36,801 nt of DNA from Subdoligranulum sp. (GTDB taxonomy: Bacteria > Bacillota > Clostridia > Oscillospirales > Ruminococcaceae), in the NCBI GenBank assembly GCA_014799685.1, contig JAAVHN010000026.1:55081-91881 (forward strand), written 5' to 3'. The notes beneath the pieces were generated by a model, which had not been told where the DNA came from, did not search any database, and saw nothing but the letters and a program-made list of their open reading frames with translations. The position numbers and the translations under genes were made by a program. Of this stretch, positions 14,157 through 22,754 are shown piece by piece (position 1 is the first letter of the stretch; every line of letters begins with the position of its first letter).

Positions 14157-14651
14157 TTATAATCTTTTTTCTTCCGTTTCTTTGAACAGCTCTTTGAAAT
14201 GGCCCATGTGGATGCCGATATGTCCGACGCCCAACAGTACAACGGCGACGCCGAGGAAAATGTTCTTTCCGTAGATCGCAAGCAGGAAGAAGGCCAGCAC
14301 GGGCAGCGTCGCGCCGGCTACGGGAATTCCCAAAAGGCTGCTGTAATAATCCCGCATGGTTTTGCCGCTGCGAAAATACCGGATCCAAAAGATCTCGTAC
14401 AAGCTCATCAAAAAGAACGCGCCCGCAAGCCAGAGGCTCCAGGGGAATGGAGTGCCGGTATTGAAATCTGAAAAAGTAACGCAGAGGATACTGACAGAAA
14501 CCTGCCCAATGCGCTCGAACAAAAGCAGGATTCTATTTTCCTGTCCGACGTATTGGTCATAACCGGACGGTTTATTCTTTGTCCAAATCAGGTTGGGGAC
14601 AAACAGCATCAGCAGCATGAGCGCCCCGATATACGAAAAGCCGAAATGCAT
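14157..14651 (-). CDS. Conserved integral membrane protein of unknown function
   Basis: 164 residues with four or five hydrophobic helices (about 5-22, 50-65, 75-92, 105-130, 132-150). Recognisable conserved-looking pieces are LFVPNLIWTKNKP, ENRILLLFERIGQ and GHIGIHMGHFKE; proteins of this look occur in many Clostridia without assigned role. The ATG at 14651 has AAGGAG 11 bases upstream. The frame is open further up to 14786 but that part crosses the promoter at 14705-14732 and is not coding. It lies between nifU and the MnmA-like gene with its own promoter, so it may lead a separate transcript. Confidence 0.75.
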   Translation of the reverse strand: MHFGFSYIGALMLLMLFVPNLIWTKNKPSGYDQYVGQENRILLLFERIGQVSVSILCVTFSDFNTGTPFPWSLWLAGAFFLMSLYEIFWIRYFRSGKTMRDYYSSLLGIPVAGATLPVLAFFLLAIYGKNIFLGVAVVLLGVGHIGIHMGHFKELFKETEEKRL

Positions 14652-14704
14652 GGATTTGTTCGCTCCTTCTCGAATGAGAGCCGCAAAGGGAATAGATACT
14701 CTTA

Positions 14705-14732
14705 TTGTATCATAGAAAGCAGAATCGTCAAC
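14705..14732 (-). promoter_or_regulatory. Promoter of the membrane protein gene
   Basis: Minus strand TTGACG (14732-14727), 16-base spacer, TACAAT (14710-14705), about 55 bases from the start codon. Confidence 0.7.
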
Positions 14733-14782
14733 CGAAAAATCGCCCGGCGAGGCGTCCGGCTGTGCAAAAAAAGCACCCGGCA

Positions 14783-14824
14783 TCAAAAAATCGCCCGGCT
14801 GTGCAAATCGGGCACGGCCGGGCG
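14783..14824 (-). terminator. Terminator after nifU
   Basis: CGCCCGGC..GTGC (14792-14804) pairs with GCAC..GGCCGGGCG (14812-14824). On the minus strand ATTTTTTGATG follows. A second smaller GTGC/GCAC stem with an A7 loop and a repeated TCGCCCGGC lie next to it. Confidence 0.8.
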
Positions 14825-14853
14825 TTACAGGCGCTAAAAATGATCCTGTCAGC

Positions 14854-15285
14854 TTACACTTCGCAGGAGCAGGCGTGGCAATCCTCTTCCAGCTTGCCGA
14901 CGATCGGCTCGGGGTCGACGCCCTGACGGCGGTAATAATCGGCCAGCGCGGCCTTCACCGCCTGTTCGGCCAGCACGCTGCAGTGCAGCTTTACAGGGGG
15001 CAGGCCGTCCAGCGCTTCCACCACGGCTTTATTCGTCAGCTTCAGCGCGTCGTCGATCGATTTGCCCTTGATCATTTCCGTGGCGATGCTGGAGGTTGCA
15101 ATGGCCGCACCGCAGCCGAATGTTTTAAATTTCACGTCGGTGATCCGGTTGCCCTCAATTTTTAAAAACATCTTCATGATGTCGCCGCATTTGGGGTTGC
15201 CCACCTCGCCGATGCCGTCCGCGTTTTCGATCTCGCCGACATTGCGCGGATTTGCAAAATGATCCATAACCTTTGCACTGTACAT
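14854..15285 (-). CDS. nifU: Iron-sulfur cluster scaffold, NifU/IscU type
   Basis: 143 residues. It assembles [2Fe-2S]/[4Fe-4S] clusters from sulfur delivered by the cysteine desulfurase encoded just upstream. The three cluster ligands are in NPKCGD (Cys33, with Asp35), FGCGAA (Cys58) and HCSVLA (Cys102). The C-terminal HACSCEV adds two cysteines, as in many clostridial copies. It has only the U-type domain; the Nfu and ferredoxin domains of full-length NifU are absent. nifS lies 52 bases upstream on the same strand, so one transcript is expected, ended by the hairpin at 14783-14824. Confidence 0.95.
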   Translation of the reverse strand: MYSAKVMDHFANPRNVGEIENADGIGEVGNPKCGDIMKMFLKIEGNRITDVKFKTFGCGAAIATSSIATEMIKGKSIDDALKLTNKAVVEALDGLPPVKLHCSVLAEQAVKAALADYYRRQGVDPEPIVGKLEEDCHACSCEV

Positions 15286-15337
15286 ATTATTTGCCTTCTT
15301 TCCGGTATTTCACATCTAAAATAGGAATTCTGAAAAT

Positions 15338-16519
15338 TTATTCGTGCCAGAGCGGACTGCGTGCGCGCACGGCCGGAACGATCTCGTCGAGCGCCGCGCA
15401 GACGGCCTTTGCGTCTTCCATCGTGTTCTGCACGCCGAAGCTGAAGCGCAGGCTGCAGTGCGCGATCTCGTGCGGCAGCCCGATGGCCAGCAGCACATGG
15501 CTGGGGTCGAGGCTGCCGGAGGCGCAGGCCGATCCGGAGGAGGCGCAGATGCCGTGCATATCCAGCATCAAAAGCAGGCTTTCGCCCTCGGCCGCCGTAA
15601 AGCTGGCGTTTACATTGTTGGGCAGGCGCTTGCCGCCGTCCAGCGTTCCGTTGATCTTCACCTGCGGCATTTTTTGGATATGCTCCAGAACATAATCGCG
15701 CATTGCGGAAAGATGCGCGCGTTTTTCCGCAAGGCCGTTTACGGCGATCTCCAGCGCTGTGGCGAGGCCGACGATCCCCGCGACATTCTCCGTGCCCGCG
15801 CGGCGGCCGCGTTCCTGCGCGCCGCCGTCCAGGAAGTTCAGCGGCAGGATGCCCTTGCGCAGATACAGCGCGCCCACGCCTTTCGGCCCGTTGAATTTGT
15901 GCGCCGACAGGCTGAGCATGTCGATGGGGAGCGCGTGGCAATCGATGGGCACTGCGCCCACAGCCTGCACCGCGTCGGTGTGGAACCATACGCCGTGCTT
16001 GCGGCAGATATTGCCGATTTCTTCAATGGGCTGGATCGTACCGATCTCGTTGTTTGCAAACATGATGGTGACAAGCGCCGTATCCGGACGGATGGCGGCC
16101 TCCACCTCGGCGGGGGAGACAAAGCCCTCGGCGTCTACGGGCAGATATGTCACCTCAAAGCCCTCGCGCTCCAGCGCCTGCATGGAATGCAGAACGGCAT
16201 GGTGCTCGATGCTGCTGGTGATGAGATGTTTTTTGCCCTGACGGGCGAATTTGCGCGCCGTGCCTTTGATGGCCCAGTTGTCCGCCTCGGAACCGCAGCT
16301 TGTGAAAAACAGCTCAGAAGCATCACAGCCGAGCGCTTTTGCCGCCTTTTCGCGTGCGGCGGCAAGCGCCTCTCCCGCCTCTGCGCCGACGGAATAAAAA
16401 ATGCTGGACGGATTGCCGTAAATTTCGCAGAAATACGGCGTCATCGCGTCAAGCACGGGCCCCGACACAGGCGTCGTGGCGGCATTGTCCACATAGATCG
16501 TGTTGCTCAAAATTTCCAC
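15338..16519 (-). CDS. nifS: Cysteine desulfurase (NifS/IscS family)
   Basis: 393 residues. This PLP enzyme converts cysteine to alanine plus a protein persulfide that feeds Fe-S clusters and thiolated tRNA. The N-terminal YVDNAATTPV, IEHHAVLHSM, the PLP lysine in SAHKFNGPKG (Lys208), and the catalytic Cys332 in SSGSACASGS on a long loop (class I) are all present. The start is given as GTG 16519 (AAGG nearby); TTG 16510 with AGGTGG 5 bases upstream is an equally good alternative and gives a shorter N-terminus. It pairs with nifU downstream, and the MnmA-like protein further on could be a sulfur acceptor. Confidence 0.95.
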   Translation of the reverse strand: MEILSNTIYVDNAATTPVSGPVLDAMTPYFCEIYGNPSSIFYSVGAEAGEALAAAREKAAKALGCDASELFFTSCGSEADNWAIKGTARKFARQGKKHLITSSIEHHAVLHSMQALEREGFEVTYLPVDAEGFVSPAEVEAAIRPDTALVTIMFANNEIGTIQPIEEIGNICRKHGVWFHTDAVQAVGAVPIDCHALPIDMLSLSAHKFNGPKGVGALYLRKGILPLNFLDGGAQERGRRAGTENVAGIVGLATALEIAVNGLAEKRAHLSAMRDYVLEHIQKMPQVKINGTLDGGKRLPNNVNASFTAAEGESLLLMLDMHGICASSGSACASGSLDPSHVLLAIGLPHEIAHCSLRFSFGVQNTMEDAKAVCAALDEIVPAVRARSPLWHE

Positions 16520-16645
16520 CTTGCCTTATTTTTTGCGGGAAGCTCACGCGTATTGCCGGATGCTGCCGCACCCAAAACGCGCCGGCTCCCTTATTTTTCG
16601 CCGTCCGCTATCTCTGGTTTGCATCAGGCGTTTCGTACTGCTCTT

Positions 16646-16674
16646 ATAATATACCATTTTAGTGGTGTTTGCAA
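16646..16674 (-). promoter_or_regulatory. Promoter of nifS-nifU
   Basis: Minus strand TTGCAA (16674-16669), 17-base spacer, TATTAT (16651-16646). It leaves a leader of about 120 bases. No iscR gene or clear IscR site was seen. Confidence 0.65.
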
Positions 16675-16802
16675 CAGGGAATTTGAAAATTTTTCTGAAA
16701 GCACTGTACAAGCGCGGCCTGATCCCTGGAAATGGCGCTGCAGAGGAGCATCGGTTCAGCGGGCATCGGTTGTTGCGGGAAGGTGAAAAAGCCGTTCGGG
16801 AG

Positions 16803-17240
16803 TCATTTATACTGCGCCGCCGCCTGCACGGCCAATGCGTCGCAGCGCTCGTTTTCCGGGTGGCCCGCATGGCCCTTGATCCAGTGATAATGAAACGTAT
16901 GCTGTTCGCACAGATCCAAAAGCCGCGCCCATAAATCGCTGTTCAGCGCCGGCTTTTTGTCGCTTTTTACCCAGCCGCGCGCGCGCCAGCCTTTGGCCCA
17001 GCCTTTGGAAAGGCCGTCCATCACATATTTGGAATCGCTGTACAGATCGATCTCGCACGGCTCTTTCAGGCATTCCAGCGCGCTGATGACGCCCATCAGC
17101 TCCATCCGGTTGTTTGTCGTATCCGCCTCGCCGCCGCAAAGCTCTTTGCACGTGTCTTTGTACTTCAAAATGGCGCCCCAGCCGCCCGGCCCGGGATTGC
17201 CGCTGCACGCACCGTCTGTGTAGATCGAAATTTTTTTCAT
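16803..17240 (-). CDS. rnhA: Ribonuclease HI
   Basis: 145 residues. It cuts the RNA strand of RNA-DNA hybrids (R-loops, primers). The carboxylate catalytic set is complete: [16 protein letters not shown] (Asp9), NNRMELMG (Glu47), YSDSKYV (Asp69), and the last Asp in ENERCDALA, with the WIKGHAGHP loop carrying the assisting His. The ATG at 17240 has AAAGGAG 10 bases upstream; the longer frame to 17279 overlaps the promoter region. Confidence 0.95.
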   Translation of the reverse strand: MKKISIYTDGACSGNPGPGGWGAILKYKDTCKELCGGEADTTNNRMELMGVISALECLKEPCEIDLYSDSKYVMDGLSKGWAKGWRARGWVKSDKKPALNSDLWARLLDLCEQHTFHYHWIKGHAGHPENERCDALAVQAAAQYK

Positions 17241-17295
17241 AAGCTGCCGGCTCCTTTCATAGATATAGCTTGTCAACATTTTCTTCTATTATAGT

Positions 17296-17323
17296 ATTAT
17301 AGCAAAATCGGCTCATGGCGCAA
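17296..17323 (-). promoter_or_regulatory. Likely promoter of rnhA
   Basis: Minus strand TTGCGC (17323-17318), 16-base spacer, TATAAT (17301-17296); a second TATAAT overlaps just downstream (17293-17288). Confidence 0.55.
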
Positions 17324-17420
17324 GCCCCTGCCGGTAAAAGAAGGCGATTCCCGAAAAAATTTTTCCGGTCTGTTTGGCACCGCGTTTTTATCCAATACTC
17401 ACAAGACACGATGGCAAAAC

Positions 17421-17449
17421 TTGACAATTGTTACAAGGAATTGTATTAT
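17421..17449 (+). promoter_or_regulatory. Strong promoter opening the RNase J leader
   Basis: TTGACA (17421-17426), 17-base spacer, TATTAT (17444-17449). There is no gene start until 18004, so transcription from here makes a leader of about 550 bases or a separate small RNA. Confidence 0.75.
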
Positions 17450-17741
17450 TGTAAAAAGCAGCAAAGAAATTTGAAATGGCGGCAATGCGCCGGCACCGGC
17501 CGGCTGCATTTGTTTTTGCCGTCCGGATATAAATAATCTTACTTCTTATTTTGATATTTCGGTAGGAGCGCCCGGGAAAACGCCGCCGCGTGTTTTCTGC
17601 AAACGGTGCGCATTGCCCGCCGCAATAAAAGGAAAAATCTTTTCCGGCTTTCAAGCGCCCGCGGCTGCTTGCGGCGCCGCAAACCGTTTTTGCGGTGCTT
17701 TGTTGTATGGACAGCCGGAAAAGAGCTTGATCTGATCATTT

Positions 17742-17762
17742 TTTTATTGCAGTGCAATAAAA
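17742..17762. repeat. 21-bp perfect palindrome, operator-like
   Basis: TTTTATTGCA, a single G, TGCAATAAAA. The two arms are exact reverse complements with a one-base centre, the shape of a dimeric repressor site. Confidence 0.7.
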
Positions 17763-17805
17763 GCGATATCAATACAAATCATTCCCGGGAACAGCATGCA
17801 CAGCG

Positions 17806-17835
17806 AGATCCTGCCCGTGCGCAACGGCAGGATCT
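17806..17835 (+). repeat. Stable stem-loop in the RNase J leader
   Basis: AGATCCTGCC (17806-17815), 10-base loop, GGCAGGATCT (17826-17835). No T-run follows. Outer GCATG and CATGC segments could extend the stem. Confidence 0.65.
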
Positions 17836-18003
17836 GCTTGCCATGCCGGGGCAAGTGCGAAATGGATGATCTGTGGGCAAGAGCGGGCTTTTGGCTTTAG
17901 AATTTGCTTCAGGATTTGCATTCAGATTCTGAAGGAACCGTCTGCCGGCGCCGCGGGCATCCCGTTCCGGCTTCTGCTGCCTGCCGGGAAACAGGAGGAA
18001 CGA

Positions 18004-19851
18004 ATGGAGAATATGCAAAGAAACATCAGGCCGCGCGCATCCAAGGCGCCGACGGCATCCACTGGCGTACGGAAAAACGCTGTGAAGGCGGCCGCGCGGC
18101 AGACGGTACAGGAGACGATCACACAGGAAAAGTCACGAAGGGTCTATCATCCGCGCCGCCGGAAGGATGCGGAACGGGACGAGGGAACGCCGGCGATCCC
18201 GGTGCGCATCATGCCGCTGGGCGGCCTTGGCGAGGTGGGCAAAAATATCACGCTGTATGAATGCCAGGGCGAGATGCTCCTGGTAGACTGCGGCATTGTA
18301 TTTCCCGACAGCGACATGCTCGGTGTGGATCTTGTGATCCCGGACTTTACGTATCTGGTGCAGAACAAAGAGCACATCAAGGGCATTGTAATCACGCACG
18401 GACACGAGGATCACATCGGCGGATTGCCGTATTTGCTCAAGGAGATCAACCTGCCGGTGTACGCCACACGGCTGACCATCGGCCTGATCAACAACAAGTT
18501 AGAGGAACAAGGCCTTGTGCGCAGCACAAAGCTGGTGGAGATTACGCCGCACCGGAAATTCAGGCTTGGCTGCTTTACCATAGAGCCGATCCATGTAAAT
18601 CACTCGATTCCGGACGCCGTCGCACTGGCCATCAGCTGCCCTGCGGGCGTGATTTTGCAGACGGGCGATTTCAAGATCGACTATACACCGATTTCGGGCG
18701 GCCCCACGGATCTTGTCACTATCGCCGAATATGGGGAGCGCGGCGTGCTGGCGCTGCTGTCCGATTCCACCAACGCCGAGCGGCCCGGCTTTACGGCCAC
18801 CGAGCAGAAGGTGGGCGCAAGCATTGACGCGCTGTTCAGCCGCGCCGGCAAAAAGCGCGTGATCATCGCGACCTTTGCCTCCAACCTCTACCGTATCCAG
18901 CAGCTGATCGATCTTGCGGTGAAGGCCGGCCGGAAGGTGGCCGTATCGGGCCGCAGCATGGTGAACAATACGCAGATGGCGCTGGAGCTGGGATATTTGC
19001 ACGCGCCGGAAAACGTGTTGATCGACATTGAAGAGATCAACCATTATCCGGCGGAAAAGATTGTCCTCATCACCACGGGCAGCCAGGGCGAGCCGCTCAG
19101 CGCGCTCTCCCGCATGGCGAGCGCCAGTCATCGGAATGTGCATGTCGGCCCGAACGATTTCATCATCATTTCGGCGAATCCGATCCCCGGCAATGAAAAA
19201 ATGGTGACGAAGGTCGTCAACGGGCTGCTGAAGCTGGGCGCGGAAGTGATCTACGAATCCATGTACGATGTGCATGTGTCGGGCCACGCCTGCCAGGAGG
19301 AGCAGAAGCTGATGCTCACGCTGGCAAAGCCCCAATATTTCTTCCCTGTGCACGGTGAGTACAAGCAGCTGAAAAAGCATGCGCAGACGGCTGCCGCAGT
19401 GGGTGTGCCGGAAGAGAACATCTATGTCGGCGAAAACGGGGACTGCATCATCGTATCTGCCGACGGCCTTACGATCGGGGCTCCCGTTCCGGCCGGCGCC
19501 ATTATGGTGGACGGCTTTGGCGTGGGCGATGTGGGCAACGTTGTTCTGCGGGATCGCCGCCACCTTTCCGAGGACGGGTTGGTGATCGTGGCGGCCACGG
19601 TGGACGCGCGCACCGGTATGGTGCTTGCAGGGCCGGAGCTTGTCTCGCGCGGGTTCGTCTATGTGCGGGAAAACGAGAAGCTGATGGATGAGGCGCGCGA
19701 CCAGGTGCGCGAGGTGCTGGGCCGCACGAGTGCCTCCGACATGCGCGATCCCGGCAGCGTCCGAACGCGCATCCGCGAGGCGACGTCCGCCTTTCTGTAC
19801 CGGAAAACAAAGCGCAGCCCCATGATTCTGCCCATCATCATGGAGGTTTGA
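18004..19851 (+). CDS. rnj: Ribonuclease J
   Basis: 615 residues. This metallo-beta-lactamase/beta-CASP ribonuclease has 5'-3' exo- and endo-activity and is central to mRNA turnover and rRNA maturation in Firmicutes. The lactamase core starts near residue 67 (PLGGLGEVGKN), the zinc motif is THGHEDHIGG (~130-139), LQTGDFKID gives the next ligand, SDSTNAERPG begins the beta-CASP part, and HVSGHACQEE and FFPVHGEYKQL follow. The first ~62 residues are a basic, Ala/Thr-rich extension not found in B. subtilis RnjA. AGGAGGAACG precedes the ATG at 18004; the frame is open to 17866 without a comparable start. It may be autoregulated through the long structured leader (inference). Confidence 0.95.
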   Translation: MENMQRNIRPRASKAPTASTGVRKNAVKAAARQTVQETITQEKSRRVYHPRRRKDAERDEGTPAIPVRIMPLGGLGEVGKNITLYECQGEMLLVDCGIVFPDSDMLGVDLVIPDFTYLVQNKEHIKGIVITHGHEDHIGGLPYLLKEINLPVYATRLTIGLINNKLEEQGLVRSTKLVEITPHRKFRLGCFTIEPIHVNHSIPDAVALAISCPAGVILQTGDFKIDYTPISGGPTDLVTIAEYGERGVLALLSDSTNAERPGFTATEQKVGASIDALFSRAGKKRVIIATFASNLYRIQQLIDLAVKAGRKVAVSGRSMVNNTQMALELGYLHAPENVLIDIEEINHYPAEKIVLITTGSQGEPLSALSRMASASHRNVHVGPNDFIIISANPIPGNEKMVTKVVNGLLKLGAEVIYESMYDVHVSGHACQEEQKLMLTLAKPQYFFPVHGEYKQLKKHAQTAAAVGVPEENIYVGENGDCIIVSADGLTIGAPVPAGAIMVDGFGVGDVGNVVLRDRRHLSEDGLVIVAATVDARTGMVLAGPELVSRGFVYVRENEKLMDEARDQVREVLGRTSASDMRDPGSVRTRIREATSAFLYRKTKRSPMILPIIMEV

Positions 19852-19886
19852 TTTCAGAGCTTTTTGGCAAGCCCTTGAATATGTAT

Positions 19887-19906
19887 GGCCGCACTGCGGT
19901 GCGGTC
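19887..19906 (+). repeat. Stem-loop after rnj
   Basis: GGCCGCAC (19887-19894), TGCG loop, GTGCGGTC (19899-19906), 36 bases after the stop. No T-run, so termination is uncertain and some read-through into gdpP is possible. Confidence 0.45.
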
Positions 19907-20027
19907 GCTGGGGGAGGAGGGGCGAAAGGTTCCGCACCCCCAAAAACAAACCATTCCGAACCCAAAAAAGAAATTTGGAATGCGGCCGGATACAATATTC
20001 GATCTGTTCTGAGCGAGGAGGCACGGT

Positions 20028-22007
20028 ATGAAAAAGCGATTCGCGGCGTTTGATGCCGCTATCCTGATTTTATCGGCGGCCTGCGTCGTGCTTTGCGTGG
20101 CGCTGGCGGTGGCACAGCCGCTGTATCTTGCCTTTGCGGGCGGCGTCCTGCTGGTGACGGCGCTTGCGGTATGGCTGAACCTGCACTGGTTCCGGCGCAG
20201 GATCGCACGTTTTCTGCGCGGGATCAGCAGCTCGTCCGATACTGCGCAAAACAGCTTTGCCTCGCTGAAAATGCCGGTCGTGGTGCTTTCCGGCGGGACA
20301 GTCGCATGGTATAACGACGCGTTCCGGGACGACGTGATGGGGGAACAGGATGTGTGCCTGCTGCCCCTTGCCAAGGTGATCCCTGCGATCGATCCCGCGC
20401 AGACGCAGGAAAAAAACGGCCAGAACATTGAATACGGCGGCCAGCGCTATACGGTGTACGGCAGCGGTGTCGAGAGCGTGGACAGCCTTTTTGTTCTGTA
20501 TTTTGTAAACAATACCGTCCTGCGCCGGCAGGCGGGGGAATATCTCGCCACACGTCCCGCCGTGATGATCATCGCGGTGGATACATATGATGAGATCCTG
20601 CGCGATATGAAAGAGAGCGAACGCGCGCGCGTGGCCGGCGAGATCGAGCTGACGCTGGAGAAGTTCATCGGCGGGACAACAGGCTTTTTGCGGCGCATCA
20701 GCGCCTCGCAGTACATCGCCGTGGTGGAGGAGCGCCATATGCAGGAGCTGGTGAAGGGGCGTTTCCCCGTGCTGGATGCGGCGCGCACGATCGGGGACGA
20801 GCCCGGTACCGTGACGTTTTCCATCGGCGTGGGCCGCCTTGCGCAGACGCTGCGCGAGGGCGAGGCAATGGCCATGCAGGCGCTGGATATGGCGCTGGGG
20901 CGCGGCGGCGACCAGGCCGCGGTAAAAAGCCCGGAGGGGTTTGCGTTCTATGGCGGCGTTTCCCGCAGCGTAGAGAAGCGCAGCAAGGTAAAAAGCCGCA
21001 TCATTGCCTCCGCGATCCGCGATTTGATGATGCAGAGCGGCAGTGTACTGATCATGGGGCACCGCGCGTCCGACCTTGACGCACTGGGCGCCGCCATCGG
21101 GATGCTGCGCTTTGCAAAGCTGTGCGGCAAACCGGCCGCCGTTGTGGTGAACGAGCGCCAGAGCCTTGCGTCAAACCTTGTGGAGGAATTCCGCCGCGCG
21201 GGCCGCGGCGAGGATTTTATCGAGCCGGATGAAGCGGAAAAGTATATGGACCCCGATACGCTTCTGATTGTCGTGGATACGCACGTGAAGGCGCTGCTCG
21301 AGAGCCAGGCGCTGTATCAGGCGGCGAAAACCGTGGTGGTGATCGACCACCACCGCAAGTGCGTGGGGCATATCGACGACAGTGTCGTCTTTTACCACGA
21401 GCCGTATGCGTCCAGCGCATCGGAGCTTGTCAGCGAGCTGCTGCAGTATATCGATATGACGAAGGAAAACCGTCTCACCCCGCTGGAGGCGCAGGCGCTG
21501 CTGGCCGGCATTATGCTGGATACGCGCAATTATGCGCTGCATACCGGTGTGCGCACGTTCGAGGCGTCGGCGTATCTGCGCCGCATGGGCGCGCAGACGC
21601 AGGCGGTGAAACGGCTGTTCAATTCCTCGTTCGAGACCTATGCGTATAAGGCGCAGCTTGTCACGGACGCGGAGATCTATATGGGCTGCGCAGTTGTCTT
21701 TTCCGACCATGTTCCGCCCGAGCTGAATGTCGTGGTTCCGCAGGCCGCGAACGATCTTTTGACGATCAACGGCGTGGAGGCAAGCTTTGTCGCCGTGGAT
21801 AACGGCACGCAGATCGCGTTTTCCGCGCGCAGCATGGGCGAGGTGAACGTGCAGCTGATCATGGAAAAGCTGGGCGGCGGCGGACATCTGACGATGGCGG
21901 GCGCACAGCTGCGGAATACCACGATGGCCGAGGCGAAGCGTCTGCTTTTGGATGCGATCACCGAATACCGGGAAAATCAGCGCATCGAGCGGCAGAAAAA
22001 CGGATAG
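20028..22007 (+). CDS. gdpP: GdpP-type cyclic di-AMP phosphodiesterase
   Basis: 659 residues. It hydrolyses c-di-AMP to pApA in the membrane-facing cytoplasm and sets c-di-AMP levels that govern potassium, osmotic and cell-wall homeostasis. Two transmembrane helices (~10-50) are followed by a PAS-like domain (~70-150), a degenerate GGDEF domain (~170-300) and a DHH/DHHA1 module. Catalytic motifs are GHRASDLDALGAAIG (~343-357), VVDTH and VIDHHRK, and the DHHA1 motif is GGGGHLTMAGAQL. GAGGAGG precedes the ATG. It is followed by rplI and dnaB, a conserved order in Firmicutes. Confidence 0.95.
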   Translation: MKKRFAAFDAAILILSAACVVLCVALAVAQPLYLAFAGGVLLVTALAVWLNLHWFRRRIARFLRGISSSSDTAQNSFASLKMPVVVLSGGTVAWYNDAFRDDVMGEQDVCLLPLAKVIPAIDPAQTQEKNGQNIEYGGQRYTVYGSGVESVDSLFVLYFVNNTVLRRQAGEYLATRPAVMIIAVDTYDEILRDMKESERARVAGEIELTLEKFIGGTTGFLRRISASQYIAVVEERHMQELVKGRFPVLDAARTIGDEPGTVTFSIGVGRLAQTLREGEAMAMQALDMALGRGGDQAAVKSPEGFAFYGGVSRSVEKRSKVKSRIIASAIRDLMMQSGSVLIMGHRASDLDALGAAIGMLRFAKLCGKPAAVVVNERQSLASNLVEEFRRAGRGEDFIEPDEAEKYMDPDTLLIVVDTHVKALLESQALYQAAKTVVVIDHHRKCVGHIDDSVVFYHEPYASSASELVSELLQYIDMTKENRLTPLEAQALLAGIMLDTRNYALHTGVRTFEASAYLRRMGAQTQAVKRLFNSSFETYAYKAQLVTDAEIYMGCAVVFSDHVPPELNVVVPQAANDLLTINGVEASFVAVDNGTQIAFSARSMGEVNVQLIMEKLGGGGHLTMAGAQLRNTTMAEAKRLLLDAITEYRENQRIERQKNG

Positions 22008-22074
22008 AAAGCGATAACAATGGATAAATGCGCTGAAAAAACCGCTGTCGCGCCAAAAAAGCAATGCGGGGGTC

Positions 22075-22104
22075 TTGCCAATCCGGTGCGAAATTTGGTA
22101 TAGT
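22075..22104 (+). promoter_or_regulatory. Promoter upstream of rplI
   Basis: TTGCCA (22075-22080), 18-base spacer, TATAGT (22099-22104), giving a leader of about 100 bases. Confidence 0.6.
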
Positions 22105-22115
22105 AAGAAGGCTGT

Positions 22116-22146
22116 AATTCCGATCCGATCCGGACAGGAATTTTTT
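22116..22146 (+). terminator. Terminator-like hairpin in the rplI leader
   Basis: AATTCC (22116-22121) pairs with GGAATT (22137-22142), followed by a run of T to 22146. It lies only about 5 bases after the predicted transcription start, so it may act as an attenuator for rplI-dnaB or end transcripts arriving from gdpP. A second stem, CGCGGCC/GGCCGCG (22169-22185), sits before the ribosome binding site. Confidence 0.55.
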
Positions 22147-22210
22147 GAAAATGCAAGGAGTTTTGTGCCGCGGCCGCCGGCCGCGACGCTGACAATGGGA
22201 GGTTAGTGGG

Positions 22211-22654
22211 ATGAAAGTGGTATTAAAGCAGGATGTAAAATCCATCGGCAAAAAGGACGAGCTGCACGAGGTATCGGACGGCTACGCACGCAACTATCTG
22301 CTGCCGCGCGGCCTTGCCGTCGCCGCCGACGCTGCCGCTGTGAATGAAGTGCGCACCAAGGCTGCCGCCGTGGAGCATCACGCCGCGCAGGAGCTGGCCG
22401 CCGCACAGGCACTGGCGAAGAAGATCAACGGGCAGACCGTCACGCTCAAGGCAAAGGCCGGGCAGGGCGGGCGGCTGTTCGGCTCCGTCACCGCCAAGGA
22501 TATCGCCGCTGCACTGGGCCAGAAGGTGGGTGAATCCATCGACAAACGCAAAATCGTTATGGACGGCGATATCAAGAATTTCGGCTCGTATCAGATCGAG
22601 GTAAAGATCTATCCGAAGGTAGCCGCAAAGCTCACCGTAAAAGTGGAGGAATAA
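22211..22654 (+). CDS. rplI: 50S ribosomal protein bL9
   Basis: 147 residues, full length. The N-terminal domain MKVVLKQDVKSIGKKDELHE followed by VSDGYARNYLLPRGLA is the L9 signature that binds 23S rRNA near the L1 stalk. A long connecting helix (~45-75) and the C-terminal domain with KAGQGGRLFGSVTAKDIAAAL follow. GGGAGG lies upstream of the ATG. Confidence 0.97.
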   Translation: MKVVLKQDVKSIGKKDELHEVSDGYARNYLLPRGLAVAADAAAVNEVRTKAAAVEHHAAQELAAAQALAKKINGQTVTLKAKAGQGGRLFGSVTAKDIAAALGQKVGESIDKRKIVMDGDIKNFGSYQIEVKIYPKVAAKLTVKVEE

Positions 22655-22754
22655 CCGGCAAAGCAGCTGTGGAAGCTGCGAAAGCGGAGAAGAAAGCGAA
22701 ACGCGGAAACGCCGGTAAACCGGACGGGAGCCGAAACAGAGGGGAGGGCAGGCC

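Larger units (their letters stand above)
17456..18003 (+). other. Long structured leader before RNase J, possible non-coding RNA
   Basis: No supported gene lies between the promoter at 17421-17449 and rnj at 18004. The stretch contains a GC-rich stem at 17489-17504 followed by a T-rich run (an early-termination candidate), an exact 21-bp palindrome (17742-17762) and a 10-bp stem (17806-17835) flanked by GCATG/CATGC. The short open frames inside lack binding sites. It may be a cis-regulatory leader or contain a small RNA; I could not match it to 6S, SRP, tmRNA or RNase P RNA. Confidence 0.5.

Noticed and set aside
15344-16786. A 480-codon plus-strand frame opposite nifS
   Set aside because: nifS on the minus strand has complete catalytic motifs; the plus-strand frame has none.
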